Assembly (NCBI GenBank): GCA_028284775.1
Contig: JANQRB010000058.1
Coordinates: 1-54,350 of the forward strand
DNA from: Candidatus Kapaibacterium sp.
GTDB lineage: Bacteria; Bacteroidota; Ignavibacteria; Kapaibacteriales; UBA7675
Length of the DNA stretch: 54,350 nt
Direction: 5' to 3'
In this document: positions 35,002 to 44,376 of the stretch, one piece after another
How positions within the stretch are numbered: the stretch's first letter is position 1
Layout: each line of letters begins with the position of its first letter
The notes under the pieces: model-generated
Told to the model about the DNA's origin: nothing
The model's database searches: none
Seen by the model: the letters and a program-made list of their open reading frames with translations, nothing else
Made by a program: the position numbers and the translations under genes

Positions 35002-35072
35002 GAAAGGCCGGCAAATGATCGAAAGAATTCCGCATAAAAACTCTCTCTCACCGCTTGCGCTGCCGGCCTTTC
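35002..35072. repeat. Perfect 12-bp inverted repeat with long spacer
   Basis: GAAAGGCCGGCA (35002-35013) and TGCCGGCCTTTC (35061-35072) are perfect inverted copies separated by 47 bases. In RNA this would form a long-loop stem; in DNA it could be paired protein sites. It lies between the bidirectional terminator and the end of the CotH gene. No gene is seen here. Confidence 0.5.
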
Positions 35073-35239
35073 GCGTCGAACAGGATTCTCCACTTGTTCC
35101 CTGACTTCGGAGCTGCCGCCGCGGCGAAACGCAGCTGCAACCCTCTGTTTTTGAACACAGGCAATATACGCCGGGCTTCACGCGGCATCACTACTGTAAA
35201 ACTACTGCATTGGATCAAACGGCTCATCCGGGCGGAAGA

Positions 35240-38200
35240 TCAGGGGCCAACAATGAGCAAGGGTACTTCCAGATCGCCAAAGGGTGCTTCATCGCGGTCT
35301 GCCAGGCGAAGGTAATAAGCGCCGGCTTCCAATCCGTCAATCGGTAAGGGTATCCGTTGCGGACCGGCCGCAAAGGCGTCAAGTTCAAAAAGCAGACGCT
35401 CTCTGCCGAGGAGGTCGACGATGACAATTCGCAGGTCGGTTTTTCGACGCAGCGTAATACCAAGCCGTATGGTATTCCGCGCTGGATTGGGCATGATCTC
35501 GACTTTCCCCGCAACAGGGGAAGCGCTGGGCTTCAGGTCTGATACAACGCCGGTGTTAGGCGCTCCGGGCGTGCTGCGGGCGGCGCGGGCATTCCAGTTA
35601 ACTGCCTGACTGTTATCCAGACCGGGATGAATCAACTCAAGTGAAGCGCCGCGACCATCGGCTGCGCTTGGCCAGGGCTGCGCCGTCGAATAGCCCACCG
35701 AGTCGATCAGGATGGCAGCGGCGTTGCGCAGCCGTACTTCGTCGCCGCGGCCGAGACCAAAGCCGAGATTGCCCTGCAGCGGATGAATGGTGGGATGAAT
35801 GCGCCGAAACCTGACGCTGTCACGGCAGACAACCAGAAAAGCCCTTGGCGCCAGCAGCGTTCCCGGCGGAAATATATAGCGGTGGTCTTCATTGTCGTCC
35901 TGCAACACCCAGCCGCTCAGCGAGCGCGCTTTGTCCGACGGGTTGAATAGTTCTACCCAATCGCCTGCGTCGGCATCCTCAGCGGAATTATACATGATTT
36001 CGTTGATGACCGGCGCGGGTTCTTTGTCCACATCGGCCTTCCGCAGATAGGCCGTCAGCTCCAGGTCGCCGGAGAGAGTCAGTTCGACAGTCGGTTCGGC
36101 GGGCAATGATTCTTCGCTCCAGCCTTCGAAGCTGTAGCCTGGCGAAGGATGCAGGACCAGCGGCAGCGGCAGGCCGCGAAAATAGATGCCCTCCCAGGGC
36201 GGTGTCAAGGAGCTGAGCGTGTTGATATCGATGCTGGCGGCTCCCGCCGGCTCGACCCTCACTCGCAACGTAGCAATTCCGTCGAGATCAAATTCCTGAA
36301 CCACATTTTCGCGAATGACCGGAGGACGCAGTCGAGTAAATTGACGCATCGTATCAAGATGCGCCTCCCAGTGCGGCGCTGACTCAGGCCATCGCAGCTG
36401 ATGGCGCTGGATCGCATCGCGCAGGTAGTTGCCCAGCGAGTCGACCACATGAATCACCCGTTCGGATTGATATTGGGTATTCAGCAGGTCGGCGATAACG
36501 TTGAGTTGCATGGTAAGCAGCTGGGGCTGCTTCAAAATTCGATAGAGCAAATGCGGCAAGTAAGGCGTTTGCATCCAGGCCTTCTCCTGCTGCAGGAGCT
36601 GACGCAGCAATCTGACCGTCGGACGCGATCGGTTGTCCTTATGCAGGGAAAAGTCGAGATCGAGCCACAACCAACGCCAGGGGACGCCGGGACCTTTCCA
36701 CAGCTGAATATTTTTAACGGGCCAGTCGCCATTAGCGGCATAGACCTGACTGGCGACATAGTGAAAGGTACTTTGTAAATCCACGTGCCTCGCCAGAAAG
36801 GCCAGCGCTTCACTACTGCCGTCAGGAAGAAGATCCAGCGAATCCATCATTTGCAGGTACTCGCGGGAGCTACCTTCCACGGCGGGGTTGTCGTGATCAT
36901 GAGCCCAGTTTTGCGGCGCATTCTCAATCAGGAGAATATCGTCGGGGTCAAAACCGTAGCGGAGACCCAGATAGTCGGCGTCAAGGCGTTCGCGTAAACT
37001 CTGCATTCCCCAGAACTCGCCGTTCACATACATGATAGCCGGCTGATACGATCGTTTGTCGAAGGCTAAGCCGTCAACCAGGATCGCGGTCAGGCCATCG
37101 CGAATGATACCGTGCTCCCAGTCATTGCCGCCGGTGCGCATGATAAACGATTTGCTGTGTAGAAAATCCTTCTGCTTAAAGATATTATAGAGTAACTGAC
37201 TCTGGTTGTAGCGTTTGCGCAGGGCAAAGCGCAGGGCCTTCTGCGGCAGCGTACGGCTGAACCATCCGTGTATCCGGGCACCGCCGGAAACGCCGAAACG
37301 TCGGCCGGCACCGGCCTCAAACATCTCAACATGAGCCGGCACCTCGTCGATCCGCCAGAAATTAGCGCCGTAGTAAGGATAATCCTTGCCGGCATTCGGG
37401 CCACGGGTATAAATGCCCTTGTCATCATCCCAGAGGTAACAGGGATCGGTGACGAAAGATAAGATCGGAAGGCGGCTTGACTCGTCGATGAGATAGGTCT
37501 GCGTCGCGATCGTGCTCGGAAGAAAATCGTCACGAAAAACGCGCGTACGCAGAACGGCCGTCGTGTCGATATGGATAGCTTCGCCCGTATAGAGGGGAGA
37601 TTGTTCGCTAGGTTCGCTGCCATCGAGCGAATAGTGGATTCGCGCTTCCGCATGCTGAGCGATCAATTGAATGTTTTGTGCCCCGCTGAACATACCGGCC
37701 GCGGGTACAGCGGCGGCGGAAGGCATAATGCCTTTCGCACCGGCGGCATTGCTGCCTTCGGGCGTTGGATGCCCAAAGAACCGCACTTCCTCGCCGCCGT
37801 CGGGGCTGCGACCATACGATATGTCGGCCGGCAGGGGCGGCAGTGCCATTTCGTCGATCTGTTCGCCGTCGGCATTCCACAGGTAGAGCTTTTCGCCGGC
37901 AGAATTGAGCTTGAAATCAGCGTAGATTCCAGGCCGAATCCGACTCTCCCCTTCAATCTCGGTATTCAGCTCGACCGCCGTCAATTCCGTATAATCGATC
38001 GCCTGTCCGTCAACACTGAAGTCGGAATAGTAGGCCGAAGCGAGCTTATGGGCCTCAAATGCCGTCAGAGCCAGACCTATCTGCACCTTTGAATTCAGGG
38101 AGGGTATATGTATGTCATGATGCGCCTGCCAGAAATAACCGTCATTGGATATCCAGGTTAGCACGGAATCGCCGCGACGTTGAATACGCAGCCAGTTGTT

Positions 38201-38818
38201 AGGATAGCGCAGATGCAGAAGCCGGCGGCGATGTTCGGGCTGTCCGCCATCGACGGCGCGAGCCAGGAATTCAAATATCTGGCGTTCCTGCGTGGAACAG
38301 AACAAAGCCACGAATCGGCCGCCTTCTTCAAGGGATTCACGCAACATCAGGCCGGCCAATGAAAAAGGATGGACGGCGTTTAAGGCGCGGACACGTACGA
38401 CGGCCTCGAAATCGCCGCTCTGCGGTAGCGCAGCGAAACGCATTCCGTCTTTATTGGACCAGACATCCACCGCGAAGCCGGATGCCCGCATAAAAAACAC
38501 CGGCGAGTCATCCGCCGGGGCCACATCGTCACCGGCGAATACAAGTAGATGGTCGCCGGCATTCAGGTTGGTATCAGGCAAAGGCCAGGCAGTGCCGAAA
38601 TCATCACCGTCGCTCAAGCGATAGCCGGCAAGATTCAGTGTCTGCTTCGAAGCGTTAAATAGCTCCACCCAATCGGGCGCTTTGTGATTGGCATCCCGTA
38701 AACTAGTGCCGTTGCGCGACATCGCTTCATTGATAACGAGCGACGCTTGAGCGGCAAGGGAGGCGCCTCCTGTTCCAAGCAGAACGATGAGTAAACAGCA
38801 TCGAAAAAAATGGTGCAT
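35240..38818 (-). CDS. Secreted CotH-kinase-family protein with lamin-tail and T9SS domains
   Basis: This 1192-residue exported protein begins with a signal peptide (FFRCCLLIVLLGTGGASLAA). A lamin-tail domain follows (VINEAMSRNG, DWVELFNASKQTLNLAGY), then a concanavalin-like region with FALVA-type strands. A chitobiase/FN3-like module comes next (ARIHYSLDGSEPSEQSPLYT). The CotH domain shows LPILSFVTDPCYLWDDDKGI, SGGARIHGWFSRTLPQKALR, MRTGGNDWEHGIIRDGL and GEFWGMQSLRERLDADYLG. After it come a second lamin-tail domain (VINEIMYNSAEDADAGDWVE) and a T9SS sorting domain (IMPNPARNTIRLGITL to DLEVPLLIVG). CotH proteins are kinase-like phosphotransferases known from spore coats; their role in FCB bacteria is unclear. 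Activity is not provable here. Confidence 0.9.
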   Translation of the reverse strand: MHHFFRCCLLIVLLGTGGASLAAQASLVINEAMSRNGTSLRDANHKAPDWVELFNASKQTLNLAGYRLSDGDDFGTAWPLPDTNLNAGDHLLVFAGDDVAPADDSPVFFMRASGFAVDVWSNKDGMRFAALPQSGDFEAVVRVRALNAVHPFSLAGLMLRESLEEGGRFVALFCSTQERQIFEFLARAVDGGQPEHRRRLLHLRYPNNWLRIQRRGDSVLTWISNDGYFWQAHHDIHIPSLNSKVQIGLALTAFEAHKLASAYYSDFSVDGQAIDYTELTAVELNTEIEGESRIRPGIYADFKLNSAGEKLYLWNADGEQIDEMALPPLPADISYGRSPDGGEEVRFFGHPTPEGSNAAGAKGIMPSAAAVPAAGMFSGAQNIQLIAQHAEARIHYSLDGSEPSEQSPLYTGEAIHIDTTAVLRTRVFRDDFLPSTIATQTYLIDESSRLPILSFVTDPCYLWDDDKGIYTRGPNAGKDYPYYGANFWRIDEVPAHVEMFEAGAGRRFGVSGGARIHGWFSRTLPQKALRFALRKRYNQSQLLYNIFKQKDFLHSKSFIMRTGGNDWEHGIIRDGLTAILVDGLAFDKRSYQPAIMYVNGEFWGMQSLRERLDADYLGLRYGFDPDDILLIENAPQNWAHDHDNPAVEGSSREYLQMMDSLDLLPDGSSEALAFLARHVDLQSTFHYVASQVYAANGDWPVKNIQLWKGPGVPWRWLWLDLDFSLHKDNRSRPTVRLLRQLLQQEKAWMQTPYLPHLLYRILKQPQLLTMQLNVIADLLNTQYQSERVIHVVDSLGNYLRDAIQRHQLRWPESAPHWEAHLDTMRQFTRLRPPVIRENVVQEFDLDGIATLRVRVEPAGAASIDINTLSSLTPPWEGIYFRGLPLPLVLHPSPGYSFEGWSEESLPAEPTVELTLSGDLELTAYLRKADVDKEPAPVINEIMYNSAEDADAGDWVELFNPSDKARSLSGWVLQDDNEDHRYIFPPGTLLAPRAFLVVCRDSVRFRRIHPTIHPLQGNLGFGLGRGDEVRLRNAAAILIDSVGYSTAQPWPSAADGRGASLELIHPGLDNSQAVNWNARAARSTPGAPNTGVVSDLKPSASPVAGKVEIMPNPARNTIRLGITLRRKTDLRIVIVDLLGRERLLFELDAFAAGPQRIPLPIDGLEAGAYYLRLADRDEAPFGDLEVPLLIVGP

Positions 38819-39090
38819 ACGGCGCGAGTCGGGAATAGACGCCGGCGCCCAGCCGCATGGATAAGCAGGCGGACGCAGGGATCATTAGGGAATTATTATG
38901 GTAATGTTTATGAGCGCGCGCTGCGAAATAGGCCTGGCTAACGCAAAAAAACAATACCAATCAACGGTACCCGCCGTCCTGCGTTCGAATCCATGCACTC
39001 GACTAGGGCGGGCTGCAAGGCAAAAAGAACTCTCATTCAAACCGAAGGATGGACTGTGCCGCAAGGGGTGATCATTTCCCATCGCTCCCT

Positions 39091-41136
39091 TCACTCGAAG
39101 GGCGTTTCGACGAGGATTTCAACCGTACGACAGTAAAAGCGTCCTTCGGGCAGATCGTTATCATATAAGAGAATTTCTTCACCAAGTCCCCGGGATTGTG
39201 CCGCCGGCACATCCAGCTCACGAGCCAGCGTCTGCGCACGACGTTCGGACAGATCGCGATTGTAATCAGCCTCGCCTTTGCGATCGGTAAAGCCTCTGAT
39301 GGTCACAATCGATCCGGGCTGAATACGCTCGCGGATCAGTTCCGAGATACGCCGGTTGGCGGAGCTCAGCTGCGCGTTATCGAAGTCGAACAAAATCAGA
39401 CTGTAACGATCGATGCGTTTGTCGCCGCTGCCTTCCTGTTGCTTGCGGCGTAAGCTAATGAGCTCCACGGGCAGGGTTTTCAGACCGGAAGAAAGTTCGC
39501 GGCCGCCTTGATCCTGCACAGCCAGGTCGTAATTCAGACTCCCTTCCAGCGAGGGCCAGCGGTCGAGTCGCTCATTGATCGGCCAGTCGATACTTGCGGG
39601 AATATCGCGATCGCCATCGGCAGCGAAGAGCTCGGCGCCGCGCTGATGGGAGGTCAGACGCCAGGTCTGCACCCCTGCGTCCGCCCTGACCTGCGGATAA
39701 AAGCGCAGCAGCGGCGGGGTAGCCTGGCGAATAGTATCGTTAATGACGATCGGTCGCAGGATGTTCCAGTCCGAACTGACAATTTCCACCCGCCGGTTTT
39801 CAGCCCTTCCATCGGCATCTTTATTACTGGAGGCCTTAAGAGGCAGGTTGCGCTGCCGCAGCGCGATACGCGCGGTGTCGATCCCCCAAACCGTATGCAG
39901 GTAAGATCTCACCGTTCGTGCACGCGCCAACGAAAGCGCGCTGTTGCCGGCCTCATCGCCAAAATCGGCATTACAGCCGACCAGGCTGATGGAAGCCGAA
40001 GGATTGTCGAGCATTCGACGACCGATAATGTTCAGCACATGATAATAGGTTGCGAGGGTACCCTGATCTCGCAGCTCTTCTTCTTTAAATGCCGCAACAG
40101 CGTCCGGCGCCAGCTTACGATAGCGGGAGGGCAGCTCGGCCGCACTCTCTTCGAAAAAAACATAATTGAGGAGCGGCTTCATTTGTTCGGAAAGAAACTC
40201 CTCGATTCGCAGGACGGCGGCGGGCAGCTCCTGACCGGCGGCATCAACCGCGACCGCATGGACGTCGGCCAGCAGAGTCGGGCCTGGCGGAGTAGCAACA
40301 GGCGGCTCCACGACAGCGACCGGCTGGTCCGGCGAGGTCTCTGCCGGAATTTCAATGTTCACTGCTTCGCTCCGGTTCTCAGGCGCAATCTTAAGCGCCA
40401 GTCCTATGCGCAGCGAATGCACATTCCAGCTCAGGTTTTCGGCGACCGGGCTTAAAGCATAACTGTAGGTCAGCTCCGGCGCCAGCAGCAAGCTGCGATC
40501 TTTGTTCATAGGCAAATCGTAACTGACGCCCCCCATGACGGCAAGCTGCAGACTGCTGGCCTCCGGGATATCGCCGTCAAAAGCATTGCGAATGCGCGAG
40601 TCCGTATCGGGAAAGGTGCCGAAGGATGGCTGGGTAATCTCTTCGCGTTGGTCAAAGGAGCTCTCTAAAACATAGGCGAGACGTATGCCGCCCAGCAGTT
40701 TGAGGGCCGGAATCAATTCGAAACTCAGCAGGGGTTCGAGGCCGATCGAAGCTAGCTGCGCTTCCACAATATGTTCAAAATTACCGTTGACGCTGGAATT
40801 GGTACTGGGATTCCACACTGTCGTCGCTTCATCTTCGCTTAATGTGCCGCCGAGCGAGGCATAGGCCAGTCGAAAGACAAGAGATAAGTCGTCCGCCAAG
40901 GGTCGCGCATACAAAAGACCGAGACTGACGCCGCTACCGTCGCCGCTGCGAAACTTGGGACAGCAATTGGGAATATCGGCCGCAAGCTGCTGAAAATCTG
41001 CGCTGTGTTGATTGAGACTGAAATTGCCGAATATCCCGAACTGCGAACGTGAAGAGCTCTCTGCAGCCGGCGTCTGAGCCGGCGCCGCAGTCAAGCCCGC
41101 GAGGATCAACAATGACAGGATTAAACCGATTTTCAT
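39091..41136 (-). CDS. Outer-membrane protein with two OmpA-like domains (copy B)
   Basis: This 681-residue paralogue of the protein at 18201-20255 has the same order: signal peptide (MKIGLILSLLILAGLTAAPA), beta-rich N-terminal half with FSLNQHSADF and CCPKFRSGDGSG, first OmpA-like domain (LLNYVFFEESAAELPSRYRK, ISLVGCNADFGD, SLARARTVRSYL), linker, and C-terminal OmpA domain (ILFDFDNAQLSSANRRI, VTIRGFTDRKG, YNRDLSERRAQTLARELD, FYCRTVEILVE). The N-terminal half ends in a Pro-rich link (PVAVVEPPVATPPGP). The start at ATG 41136 gives the proper signal peptide and matches the length of copy A; a longer frame reaches 41184. It probably attaches the outer membrane to peptidoglycan; its distance from copy A argues for an old duplication. 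Confidence 0.87.
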   Translation of the reverse strand: MKIGLILSLLILAGLTAAPAQTPAAESSSRSQFGIFGNFSLNQHSADFQQLAADIPNCCPKFRSGDGSGVSLGLLYARPLADDLSLVFRLAYASLGGTLSEDEATTVWNPSTNSSVNGNFEHIVEAQLASIGLEPLLSFELIPALKLLGGIRLAYVLESSFDQREEITQPSFGTFPDTDSRIRNAFDGDIPEASSLQLAVMGGVSYDLPMNKDRSLLLAPELTYSYALSPVAENLSWNVHSLRIGLALKIAPENRSEAVNIEIPAETSPDQPVAVVEPPVATPPGPTLLADVHAVAVDAAGQELPAAVLRIEEFLSEQMKPLLNYVFFEESAAELPSRYRKLAPDAVAAFKEEELRDQGTLATYYHVLNIIGRRMLDNPSASISLVGCNADFGDEAGNSALSLARARTVRSYLHTVWGIDTARIALRQRNLPLKASSNKDADGRAENRRVEIVSSDWNILRPIVINDTIRQATPPLLRFYPQVRADAGVQTWRLTSHQRGAELFAADGDRDIPASIDWPINERLDRWPSLEGSLNYDLAVQDQGGRELSSGLKTLPVELISLRRKQQEGSGDKRIDRYSLILFDFDNAQLSSANRRISELIRERIQPGSIVTIRGFTDRKGEADYNRDLSERRAQTLARELDVPAAQSRGLGEEILLYDNDLPEGRFYCRTVEILVETPFE

Positions 41137-41565
41137 AAGCAGAAGAATTTTGGACAACAAGATCCGTGCCCTTGCGCCGGGCATAGACGTTTAGCCCCGA
41201 CAAACTAGCCCGCCCGGACGTACATTAACAAATTATAATTTTTCAATGTCGTGCAGCCGACCGTTTCACGCTCAGGGACACGGCCGCGGCCTTTCGGTTG
41301 CAGAAACGGCGTAGGCTTTAGTGTTCCTGTTGTGGGCAGGGACTGTCGTCATTTTGTCGTAGTACATCCGCCTGGCTTTCGCTGTATATTGCTCTTGTCT
41401 CCTGACGGTGTCGCTTTCCGGAAAACTCGCTCTCCGTCCAGTCACAGAATCATTAAGAATCACGGTGCGCTCTTCACAAGCAGGCGTACAGTCACATTGC
41501 TGTTCCCTGCTGCCGGGTAGCACCCGCTCATCAAAACGATTACGTACTATATTTGGAAGGATATC

Positions 41566-41928
41566 ATGAAAGACATCAAAATGTTCGCTATACTCTTTAC
41601 CTTCGCGTCACTGTTGATTATCGGGGTGACGACGCAATCCGGATGGGGCGCCGACTGTGGTGCCTGCGGCAACTATCATATTGATAACGCCACGGAAAAC
41701 GACTATGACATCGTGCTGATAACCTGTTGCGGCGAAGTCGGCCCTATCAATGTTCCGGCGCATAGCGCCGTGGATGTGCCGGTTGCCTCGCCCGAATGCT
41801 GTATCGAAAAGGCGCGCGAGGTTGTGAGCGGTATCGAAGTCGATATTTTTGACTTCAAGCAATTACCCACGAACGACTATTTGCGAGTCACCGACGGTTG
41901 CTATGTCTTGCTGTCAATAACGCCGTGA
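41566..41928 (+). CDS. Small cysteine-rich exported protein
   Basis: This 120-residue protein has a clear signal peptide (MKDIKMFAILFTFASLLIIG to WGA) and seven Cys in the mature part, arranged as CGAC, TCCGEV, PECCIEKA and DGCYVL. The body alternates short hydrophobic strands (DYDIVLI, VDVPVAS, VDIFDFK). No family was recognised. GGAAGG precedes the ATG by five bases, so the start is secure. It is a monocistronic unit between the second OmpA gene and a terminator hairpin at 41985-42024. The Cys pattern points to a disulfide-stabilised envelope protein; the odd Cys number could allow an intermolecular bond. Confidence 0.72.
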   Translation: MKDIKMFAILFTFASLLIIGVTTQSGWGADCGACGNYHIDNATENDYDIVLITCCGEVGPINVPAHSAVDVPVASPECCIEKAREVVSGIEVDIFDFKQLPTNDYLRVTDGCYVLLSITP

Positions 41929-41984
41929 GACTTCGTCGGTATCAATTCCTGAAGTTGCCTTGAATACACTCACAGTGCAGTAAG

Positions 41985-42024
41985 CCAGCGGCAGAATTGG
42001 GGTGGCTGTCAGTTCTGCCGCTGG
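41985..42024. terminator. Probable terminator hairpin
   Basis: A perfect 12-bp stem CCAGCGGCAGAA/TTCTGCCGCTGG with a 16-base loop is followed by TGTCTTTG. It ends the small cysteine-rich gene on the plus strand and also lies just past the barrel remnant on the minus strand. Confidence 0.6.
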
Positions 42025-42048
42025 TGTCTTTGAAGTGCCGCGCCACTG

Positions 42049-42231
42049 TTACCAGCGCTGCATTCGCAGCTGAAAGCGCGCAAACATGTTAATCCGGCCC
42101 GATCCGATCTCTTTGAAAACCGCCTGATTGCGCGGTGTCGGGAGTTTTACTTGTTTTGACACAAAGGCAGCACCGAGGTCTGCAAACATAAACAGGAGCC
42201 CTACACGCTCGGCTATCAAAAGACGAATCCA
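42049..42231 (-). pseudogene. C-terminal remnant of a probable outer-membrane barrel protein
   Basis: A minus-strand frame of 60 codons, too short to be a complete protein, reads WIRLLIAERVGLLFMFADLG, then AAFVSKQVKLPTPRNQ, AVFKEIGSGRINMFARF and QLRMQRW, then a TAA stop. Alternating hydrophobic strands and a closing aromatic are typical of the last strands of an outer-membrane barrel. A TGA lies directly upstream (42232-42234) and no start codon with ribosome site is seen, so it looks like the surviving 3' end of a deleted gene. The codons show a normal coding bias for this genome. It ends just before the shared hairpin at 41985-42024. Confidence 0.5.
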
Positions 42232-42974
42232 TCAGGTACAAATACATCACGCAGAAGACAGAGACATAAAGACAGACCGGCCGCCCACCTGATCTATCTC
42301 GATTGTCTCCTGCCGTCCCACTGGCGGGCGCGACAAAAACCGCAATTACCGATTTGACACTTCGCCCTGTGCTTATCGTCAGATAGTGAAAAGATTTTGT
42401 TGCGTTTAGAGTTTCATCGAACTATGTTGGTCGTGTTTTGGAAATTGGGTAAGCAACTGTATTGATCTAAGTAGCCGCAGGATAATTGAAAAAACGCTGG
42501 AAAGTATCCATAAATTTGACATTTGTTAGTCCAAATTCATCTCATACATCTATCTAGCTATTAGCCTATTAACGTCGCGATTTCCTGACTAAACTAAAGG
42601 GGAATTTTGACCGGAAGCTGGAATTGCGCGTACTGAGTCGTTTTCATTGGGGATTGGCAGCGCCTCCTCTCGCAAAACTCTGCACGTTAATGTGCTCACA
42701 TTTGACTATTGATCGAATCGTCGAACTCACAGCATGGTGAGTTCTTGTTGGCTACCAGAGATTCTTTCGCCGTTTGAGTTAGCTGCGAGGAAAGTCTGTC
42801 GGATACTCCAGCTTATTCCCTCATCTGTTTTCCAGTATCAGCGAATTGTCGTCAAAAGCTACGAAGCAGACAGGATCCGTGTCTGTGCCATAAGCATGTC
42901 TGTTGACAACGGCTACGGTACTCCGACAGCTTTCTGGAGTTTGCTTCACATTAATTACCAAAGGACCAGCGTGT
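42232..42974. other. Gene-free region upstream of the porin gene
   Basis: About 740 bases without a supportable gene, becoming AT-rich from 42400 onwards. An upstream frame at 42734-43141 overlaps the porin gene and has no domain. The stretch probably contains the porin/chemoreceptor promoter and further debris of the lost barrel gene. Confidence 0.4.
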
Positions 42975-44324
42975 ATGGCAGAATATTACCATCGTTGTCT
43001 TGCAAGGCTTCGAGCACAAAAATTTGTGGCCAGTTTGGCATTTGCCTCCGTTTTAATAGGGATAAATGTTACATACGAAACGCTTGCCGAAGATACGCAT
43101 TCGGAAGACTGGCTGCTTTCGGGCAGCGTTCAAATTCGTAGTGAGGCAGATGCCAGAGATTTCAGCTCAGACAGCGATATATTAACATTTACCAGTATCC
43201 GCACAAGGCTTGGCCTTAGCAAGTCAGCCGGCTCCATCGTTCATTTCTTCATACAGGCCCAGGACTCGCGTGTGTTCGGTTCGGAGCCCAACACACTTAG
43301 CAGCATCGGCAACCTCGATCTACATCAAGCCTACCTGCAAATCGATTCGGTAGGCAACTGGCCGCTGGCCCTTCAGGCTGGGCGCTTCGAAATGTCGTAT
43401 CGCACGCAGCGTTTTATAGGCTCGGTCGGTTGGCATTTCGTCGGCCGTTCCTTTGACGGCGTTCGGCTGATGTACGAAAATTCTTCATTCGAGCTGGATG
43501 GATTCTCCAGTATTTTGCGCGAGTCCAACGGGTATATCGGCAACGCCAACCCCCGCATCTACGGAGCAAATGACAACTCCGATATGACATTCAGTGGCTT
43601 ATGGGCGTCAATACCGCTCGATGCGAATCATGAACTGGACGTTTTCGGACTGATGGAGCTCGACCAAAAGAATGTCATTCAGAATGACAAAGCGCTGGAG
43701 CGTTTCACTGGCGGGCTTAATTACTTCGGCAGCTTCGGCAAGGTGTCGGCAACTGTGGAAGGCGGATACCAGATGGGGACGGCCAGGACAAGCGAAGAGC
43801 TGATGGAAGATTCAACGGTCGTGAAGGAATCTGATATCGCGGCATTTCTGGCCTCGGCTTATGTACAGGTTAATGCGAACCCCTTTACCATTGGCGCCGG
43901 TGTCGACCTCTTGTCCGGCACTGATCCGACGGCTACGGGAGACGATATTGAGAGCTTTACCACGCCCTTCGCTACCAATCACAAGTTTTACGGCCACATG
44001 GACTATTTTATAAACATTCCTGTTAACACGCAGCAGCTTGGCCTGCATGATTTTTACCTTAAACTCGACTGGAAGCCTGGGCAAAGCAACTACGGTCTGA
44101 ACCTGATGATACATCAGTTTTCTTCAAATCAGGCAAGTATGGCGGGTAATAGCAGCTTTGGTCAGGAAATAGATTTTTGGTTAAGATACAATATCATTGA
44201 TAAGACAAATGTAACATTCGGCGGCAGCTTATTTTTGCCCGGTGACTTGATGAAAGAAATTTTCGCGCCGGGTCGAGACGATCCGGCCTTCTGGTTTTAT
44301 ACAATGTTGACAGCTAATCTATAA
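42975..44324 (+). CDS. Alginate-export-type outer-membrane porin
   Basis: This 449-residue protein has a signal region (FVASLAFASVLIGINVTYET) and about 18 amphipathic beta strands matching the alginate export family by pattern: VQIRSEADARDFSSDSDILT, TSIRTRLGLS, HFFIQAQDSRVFG, DLHQAYLQID, ALQAGRFEMSYRTQRFIG, and a tail ending FWFYTMLTANL. It is probably a passive channel for acidic sugars or other solutes. The start at ATG 42975 follows AAGGA; longer in-frame starts lack a ribosome site. The stop is 52 bases before the chemoreceptor gene, so the two may be co-transcribed, linking uptake and taxis. Confidence 0.8.
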   Translation: MAEYYHRCLARLRAQKFVASLAFASVLIGINVTYETLAEDTHSEDWLLSGSVQIRSEADARDFSSDSDILTFTSIRTRLGLSKSAGSIVHFFIQAQDSRVFGSEPNTLSSIGNLDLHQAYLQIDSVGNWPLALQAGRFEMSYRTQRFIGSVGWHFVGRSFDGVRLMYENSSFELDGFSSILRESNGYIGNANPRIYGANDNSDMTFSGLWASIPLDANHELDVFGLMELDQKNVIQNDKALERFTGGLNYFGSFGKVSATVEGGYQMGTARTSEELMEDSTVVKESDIAAFLASAYVQVNANPFTIGAGVDLLSGTDPTATGDDIESFTTPFATNHKFYGHMDYFINIPVNTQQLGLHDFYLKLDWKPGQSNYGLNLMIHQFSSNQASMAGNSSFGQEIDFWLRYNIIDKTNVTFGGSLFLPGDLMKEIFAPGRDDPAFWFYTMLTANL

Positions 44325-44376
44325 TAGTCTTCTTAAAATTTAAGGCAACTAACTACGTAATATTTGAGGGACAAAT

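Noticed and set aside
41548..41555. TATATTTG, a -7-like sequence before the small cysteine-rich gene
   Set aside because: Transcription from it would start inside or after the ribosome site, so it cannot be the promoter used for translation of this gene.
42290..42420. Minus-strand 40-codon frame with CQIGNCGFCRARQWDG, resembling a metal-binding Cys motif
   Set aside because: Too short, no start codon or ribosome site, and bounded by stops; most likely chance.
44305..44326. TTGACA and TATAAT close together before the chemoreceptor gene
   Set aside because: They are only seven bases apart, so they cannot form one sigma-70 promoter; TTGACA also lies within the porin coding sequence.
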